From positions 2,291,038 through 2,355,037 of the forward strand of contig JAACJO010000007.1 in the NCBI GenBank assembly GCA_013368445.1: a DNA stretch of 64,000 nt, read 5' to 3'. Shown here piece after piece: positions 58,738-64,000 of this stretch (position 1 is its first letter; each line of letters opens with the position of its first letter). A program made the translations under genes and the position numbers. Under the pieces are notes generated by a model that worked only from the letters and a program-made list of their open reading frames with translations, ran no database searches and had not been told where the DNA came from. The stretch is from Leucocoprinus leucothites (lineage: Eukaryota; Basidiomycota; Agaricomycetes; Agaricales; Agaricaceae).

Positions 58738-61700
58738 GTACTCACGAAGATCAGATAGACATCATCGATCTTCAATCAAACAAAGGATTAACAGTACATG
58801 TACCAATATTGCTCCATACAACTAAAGCAAAGCACAATCTACAAGCACTACTTGATTCAGGAGCTAGTGGAGAATTTATCGACCCACAACTAGTCGATAC
58901 CTACAACTTGCCGAAATTCAAAATGAAAAAGGCAATCAAAATCCGTAACGCCGATGGAACACAAAACCTATCAGGAAGTTGTACTCACTATACAAAATTA
59001 AAAATAGAAGTGAACAACAAAATTATGACAATCTCCCCAAGAATAGTCAAACTTGGATCAAACCAACTATTCTTAGGAATCACATGGTTAAAGAGATTCA
59101 ATCCTGACGTAGATTGGCAGAAACTGTCACTACGTTGGCGAGATGAAAATTCTCATACAATCAAATTAACCAAAGCAAAAACTGATTCCATCAATCAGTT
59201 GTATTATGAAATCAATGTGAAATCTAACACATCACAACAACTTCACAACTCGGCTACTAAACCTAAAAGGGAATCAGACCCTGTGAAAGCCATACCAAAG
59301 AAATTTCATCAGTTTCTCAAAGTCTTCAACAAAGATGAATCTGAGAAATTACCACCCAGACGTCCTTGGGATCATAAAATCGAGACTATACCTGAATTTG
59401 AACCCAAACAAATGCCAGTTTATCACCTGACACCTCAGGAAAGAACTGAACTTGACAAGTTTATTTCCGAAAATCTACGAAAGGGATATATTCGGAAATC
59501 CAAATCACCAATGGCCTCTTCTTTCTTCTTTGTAGGAAAGAAAGGAGGAGACTTACGCCCATGCCAAGATTATCGATTCCTTAACAAGAATACAATAAAG
59601 AATGCTCACCCAATACCGAGCATATCACGAATCATGGATAAACTCAAAGGATCTAATTGGTTCACCAAGTTAGATGTCCGACTAGGATATAATAATGTCC
59701 GAATCCATGAAGGACATGAATGGAAAGCGGCATTCCACACTCCAAATGGGTTATATGAACCCACAGTCATGTTCTTTGGAATGACAAATTCCCCTGCTAC
59801 CTTCCAATCCATGATGGATCACATCTTTAAAGACCTTACTGAGAAAGGCGGAGTTATTATTTACATGGATGACATCCTTATCCATGCAAAAACAAAGGAA
59901 CAACTCGAAAGACTTACTAAACAAGTCTTGAAGATTCTACAACAGAACGAGTTGTATTTAAAGACTGAGAAATGCGAATTCGAAAAGCAACGCCTAGAGT
60001 ACCTCGGAGTTATCATAACTCCTGACTCTATCGAGATGGACCCTATTAAACTTAAGGGAATACAGGATTGGCCTGTACCCAAGTCTGTCCGAAATATCCA
60101 ACAATTCATTGGATTTTGCAACTTCTATCGCAAATTCATTCACAACTTCTCAGCTATCGCACAACCACTTAACGCATTACTTCGTAAAACAACGAAATTC
60201 GAATGGAACTCAGAAGCACAGAAAAGCTTTGAGAAGCTCAAGGAACAATTCCTTAAGCAACCTATACTTCAAATAGTTAATGAATCAAAGCCATTTGAAA
60301 TCGAATGTGATGCTTCCGCATTTGCTACTGGTGCAGTACTACTCCAAAGAGATTCAAATGGAGATAAGCACCCTGTGGCTTATTATTCACAAACCCTCAA
60401 CCCTGCGGAACGAAACTATCATGTGTCTGACCAAGAATTCCTTGCTATTATTAGAGCACTAAAGGAATGGCGACACTACCTTGAAGGATCAGCACACCCT
60501 ATCATCATATGGTCTGATCACGAGAATCTCACCAGATGGCGAGAACCACAACAATTAAATCGAAGACAAGCTAGATGGATGCTATATATGACACGCTTCC
60601 ATTACTCCATAAAGCACTTAGCTGGCAACAAAAATACTCTCGCCGATGCATTGAGTAGAAGACCAGACCTAGTCCCAGATGGAAAGGATAATGAAGATCT
60701 AGTTGCGATACCATCAGAAAAATTCATTAACTTCCTTTCTGAGGAAATTAAAGAAGAAATTAAAAATAAACAAAAGAAGATCAACCCATCTGAAAGATTC
60801 ACAGAAGATGATGGCATTTATAAATATCAGGGAAGACATGTGATACCTGAAGATGCCGAACTAAAAAGAAGACTTCTACAATGTGTACATGATCACGAGA
60901 CATCAGGACACCCAGGAACAGCTGAAACGTTCCGTAAACTATCTAAATTAGTTTACTGGCCTGGAATGAACACATATGTTCAGAACTACGTGAAAGGATG
61001 CCCTATTTGTCAACAATACAAAATCAATCGTCATCCAGTTAAACCACCAATGCAACCAATTAAAGGCCCTTCTTCTACAAGGCCCTTTTCCCAAATATCC
61101 ATAGATCTTATCACAGATCTACCACCTGATGATGGATATGATTGTATATTGTCCATAGTGGACCATGGACTTACGAAAGGATAATCCTAACTCCAACAAA
61201 GAAAACAGTAAATGCTGATGGCATTGCTGAAATTCTTATTGACAAAGTATTTTTGAAATACGGAACACCCAATAAAATAATCTCAGATCGAGATCCACGA
61301 TTTGCTGCTAAATCAATGCAAAAACTATACGAAAAACTCAATATTACCCCAGCCCTGTCTACAGCATACCATCCACAGACAGACGGAACTACCGAAAGGT
61401 ACAACCAAGAAATCGAGTTTTACTTAGCAGTTTACACATCACAAAACCCAACCATATGGAAACGAGCACTTCCAATGATTGAATTTGTACACAATACGAA
61501 ACCCCATTCTGGAAGAAAACACTCACCATACGAATTAATCCTAGGATATAACCCACAAGCGTTTATCTCAGACATAGAGACAGACACACCTTCTATCAAT
61601 GAGAAGTCTCTATTCTTGGAACAAGTCCGAGAAGCAGCTTTTAGAGGCACATGAACGAACACGTCTCATGATGGCTCAAAGAAAGAACCAACCATGGACA

Positions 61701-62144
61701 CCATTCAAAGTAGGAGACCGAGTTTGGTTAGATAACCGAAATCTCCCTTTACCCTATGCTTCTAAGAAGCTTAATCAAAGAAGAGAAGGTCCATTTACTA
61801 TTATTAGAAAGACCTCTCCAGTCAACTACGAACTCAAACTACCACAAAAATGGAAGATTCACAACAAGTTCCATGCTTCACTTCTCATGCCAGTAACTGA
61901 GAATGACGTTTATGGTAAACACAACCCTAAACCACCACCTGTCCTAATCTCAGGAGAAGAACAATACGAAGTCGAAGCAGTCCTAAACCATAGAACTCGC
62001 AGACTACGTTCTGGAACAAAAATAGAATACCTAATTCGTTGGAAAGGATACGGACCAACTGAAGACTCATGGGAACCAGAGAAAAATCTTGAAAATTCAA
62101 AAGAAATAATTCAAGAGTATAAAAGCCAACACAATCTCTCTTAA
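58734..62144 (+). pseudogene. Family C pol with two one-base frameshifts
   Basis: 58734-61184 is intact: protease LLDSGASGEFIDPQLV, RT with KLDVRLGYNNVRI and active site YMDDILIHAKT, RNase H CDASAFATGAVLLQ and LAIIRALKEWRHYLEG, integrase zinc domain SGHPGTAETFRKLSKLVYW...CPICQQYK. Within the core the frame stops at TAA 61182-61184 and continues in another frame (61185-61654) with IISDRDPRFAAKSM and YHPQTDGTTERYNQE; a second shift near 61636-61640, in a run of four T, leads to 62144 with the chromodomain IEYLIRWKGYGPTEDSWEPE. One shift is a lost base, the other a gained base in a homopolymer, so sequencing error is possible. Confidence 0.88.
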
Positions 62145-62160
62145 CATTTCCCCAGCTTCA

Positions 62161-63512
62161 ATGACTACTTCAGAAGTCAGTGAACAACCAACAGTACCAA
62201 TCTTTGGGACTATTATTTGCGAATCGCCCTCACCTATTACCCCTCCTACTACACCGACCAACACCATCGACAATGTGAACAAGGTCGAAGAAAGTCCTGG
62301 TCTTGCCTCATCGCAAGAACAAGGCACCAAATCCCCTGCCGGAGATAGTGCAGGCGGAGACACTAGCAGTGAAAAACTCTTCACCCTATAAAGAGAATGC
62401 CACCCTACGACGAGCATTTCTTCGAGAACAGACAGCCATTGACTTTCTGTCCGCCTACGGCAGCAATCCTAGACTCACTTCATATGTCTACAACATCGGG
62501 AATCGGATTGATGCTCTCGCTTCTGCAAGAAGTGAATACAAGCGTCTCCAGGAAGAAATGGACTTCCATCTTAGTAACCTGGCATGCCATATCCCTAGGG
62601 GTCCCTATACTCAGAACATCGTCCGACGCATCCAACGCACCGACCCGGACGGAGATTACTTCGCTACGCTCAAGCGTCAACAAGCTCCAGAGCGACGTGC
62701 ACAGGATTCTGAGCGCGCCTCAGCTGATGACGAAGGAAAAAACTTCCCCACCTAGCATCAAACCTCAACAACGTCATGATGTGGCTACACACAATGCCAT
62801 ATTACCGAATACACCCCCTCCAATGCCTACTAACGAGCCTCCTTGAAATACCAATCGAGACGCGACTCGCCCTGGACGTACTAGTCAAACCTGCGACATA
62901 TGTCACGGAATGGGTCATATCAAGACGCTTTGCCCGGGATATCATTGCACCTGGTGCGACACTTTCGCCCCCGGCCATTTCACCAAGTATTGTTCCCGAA
63001 ATCCTTATAAAGGAATTGCTCGACGGGATCTACCCCCAGTCGCCCTGGCAGCACTTTCAATTACCGAAGGAGTCAATGCCACCAAGGCTCTTGCTCTGCA
63101 GTCCATCTCCAGATCTGCCAGAATACAGCCCCAACAGTCCGGTGTACCAACCGGCAATCACGGCACCCCCATCACCGATGCCGTCGGACTTCGATCCGAA
63201 CGACATAATCCAACATCCACGGCCGTTAACACCACCTCCCTCGGCCCAACCTACAACCCTACTTTTACGCTGTGACGAGGTCGTAAACCTGCACCACGAG
63301 GAAGACAGTATGGTCATCTCCAGACCTCAGTCCGTTCCTCCCATCCAAACCATCGAGGATGCAGTCCGAGCGGACGTCCCCATCACGGTCGAACTCCTCG
63401 CATCTATGAAGGAGAACGCCCCCTTACACCCCCATACGAAGATGGCAATTACGAATCTCATTATGATGATGAAGCCAACTTCAACATAGACGGTGAAGGT
63501 AATTTACCTTAG
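62161..63512 (+). pseudogene. Family C 3' accessory ORF with double zinc knuckle, frame-shifted
   Basis: Coding-like segments change frame several times: 62161-62391 (Ser/Thr/Pro-rich), 62390-62755 (ATLRRAFLREQTAIDFLSAY and RLQEEMDFHLSNLACHIPR, helical), a frame with SLRSSVNKLQSDVHRIL, then after TGA 62844 the zinc segment 62892-62993 with spacing CX2CX4HX4CX4CX2CX6HX4C (CDICHGMGHIKTLC and CTWCDTFAPGHFTKYC), then a Pro-rich and acidic tail ending EGNLP at 63512. The zinc spacing equals that of the family B 3' ORF. Introns could explain some frame changes; otherwise it is broken. No env-like membrane segment is seen. Confidence 0.6.
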
Positions 63513-63550
63513 TGACTTAGATAGTTACTAAGATGTGGACATCTTAGCTA

Positions 63551-63563
63551 GGAAAGGGATAAT
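63551..63563 (+). promoter_or_regulatory. Polypurine tract of family C
   Basis: AGGAAAGGGATAA directly before the TG of the 3' LTR at 63564; expected plus-strand primer site. Confidence 0.75.
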
Positions 63564-64000
63564 GTTATGTATATTGATTATATCTAGCATTTGTTCCATC
63601 TATAATACGAAGTCGATATTAGCTTTACTTAAGTAATATTGCAATTATGTTTCTTCTTATTTGTTCTTGTATTTTCTCGTTTGTTTTGACTCATTTACTT
63701 TGTCTGATTATGACTTGTTATGACTTGTTTGGTTTTGTTGTTATTTTGATGACATTGATTGTTAAATATAGCTGCGCTATATTTGGACTTACCTTGTGAT
63801 CGATCAAATGATCAAAGAAGAACTTCTTTAGAAGAACTTCTAAAGCTTCTTTGACAGATCGCGTCTTATATAGTTTAATTAGCGTTAAGGAAGCTGTACG
63901 CTTCTCTTCTTTCATTAGAAGCCCTTAGCCCTAGTTAATAATAGATACCGACTTGTATCGTATATAAGTCGTCGACATCTACCAAGGAGAAACATCGTTT
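63564..64000 (+). repeat. 3' LTR of family C, cut by window edge
   Basis: First 437 nt of the LTR, nearly identical to 55299 onward (differences include a 2-nt loss in gacatgtgattg and a C/T), supporting recent insertion. Confidence 0.9.

Larger units (their letters stand above)
36742..64000 (+). mobile_element. Family B chromodomain Ty3/gypsy element, host of the nested stack
   Basis: 5' LTR at 36742-37438, then leader, gag, protease-RT-RNase H-integrase-chromodomain in one frame, and a 3' ORF. It is interrupted by family A (43710-54510) and by family C (from 55299); its own 3' end and LTR lie beyond the window. Base 36742 is supported as the 5' end by the matching solo LTR. Coding regions carry many in-frame TGA codons and an altered RT active site, so the copy is dead. 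Confidence 0.88.
55299..64000 (+). mobile_element. Family C chromodomain Ty3/gypsy element, right end beyond window
   Basis: 5' LTR 55299-55962, leader, gag, pol, 3' ORF, polypurine tract, and a 3' LTR from 63564 cut by the window edge. It lies in the tail of family B (the bases before it, CTCTG, are the candidate duplication). LTR starts are almost identical and CpG is abundant, so it looks like the youngest gypsy here. Pol has two single-base frameshifts and no CGA-to-TGA stops. Confidence 0.92.

Overview
The window reads as chromosomal DNA of a mushroom-forming basidiomycete (Agaricomycetes). The evidence is: genes split by many 45-90 nt GT-AG introns; a NACHT-type NLR with the basidiomycete N-terminal signature around 'FNNAQGIIISNSQFID'; F-box-like proteins with the 'LSTIF.FVCPP' signature; a DUF6533-type membrane protein; a DUF6532 fragment; chromodomain Ty3/gypsy retrotransposons; and a Tc1-like DD34E transposon. 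No species assignment is possible from this alone.

Left part (1-21 kb), ordinary genes: an NLR running off the left edge (minus), an F-box-like gene (minus), an 11-exon G-protein alpha subunit gene (plus), a long gene-poor pyrimidine-rich stretch, an unrecognised and probably decayed multi-exon gene (minus), a tRNA-derived SINE-like patch, a second F-box-like gene (plus), an intact 12-exon serine carboxypeptidase (S10, plus) and a DUF6533 membrane-protein gene (plus). The alpha-subunit model only closes if a single nucleotide (7757) is used as an exon.

Middle part (21-36.7 kb), decayed: sequence almost without CpG, holding a solo LTR with a target-site duplication (TSD), eroded fragments related to sequences elsewhere in the window, an NLR paralogue with one CGA-to-TGA stop, a CpG-erased truncated copy of a gypsy element (family A), a younger solo LTR (family B) and a DUF6532 relic.

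Right part (36.7-64 kb), a nested transposon stack. Family B gypsy element (plus, from its 5' LTR at 36742) is the host. Family A gypsy (minus, 43710-54510, TSD GAGGA) sits inside the 3' ORF of B. Two Tc1-like elements (44820-46412 and 50777-51981, TA duplications) sit inside A. Family C gypsy (plus, from 55299) is inserted farther down the tail of B and runs off the right edge. A decayed A copy at 31 kb preserves the empty target site of one Tc1 insertion, which gives the order of events.

Two accessory genes stand out. Family A carries a separate, intron-containing, antisense gene between pol and the 3' LTR, with a cysteine cluster and a coiled coil. Families B and C both carry a sense ORF after the chromodomain with an identically spaced double zinc knuckle. 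Throughout, decay is dominated by C-to-T change at CpG: most premature stops look like CGA-to-TGA.
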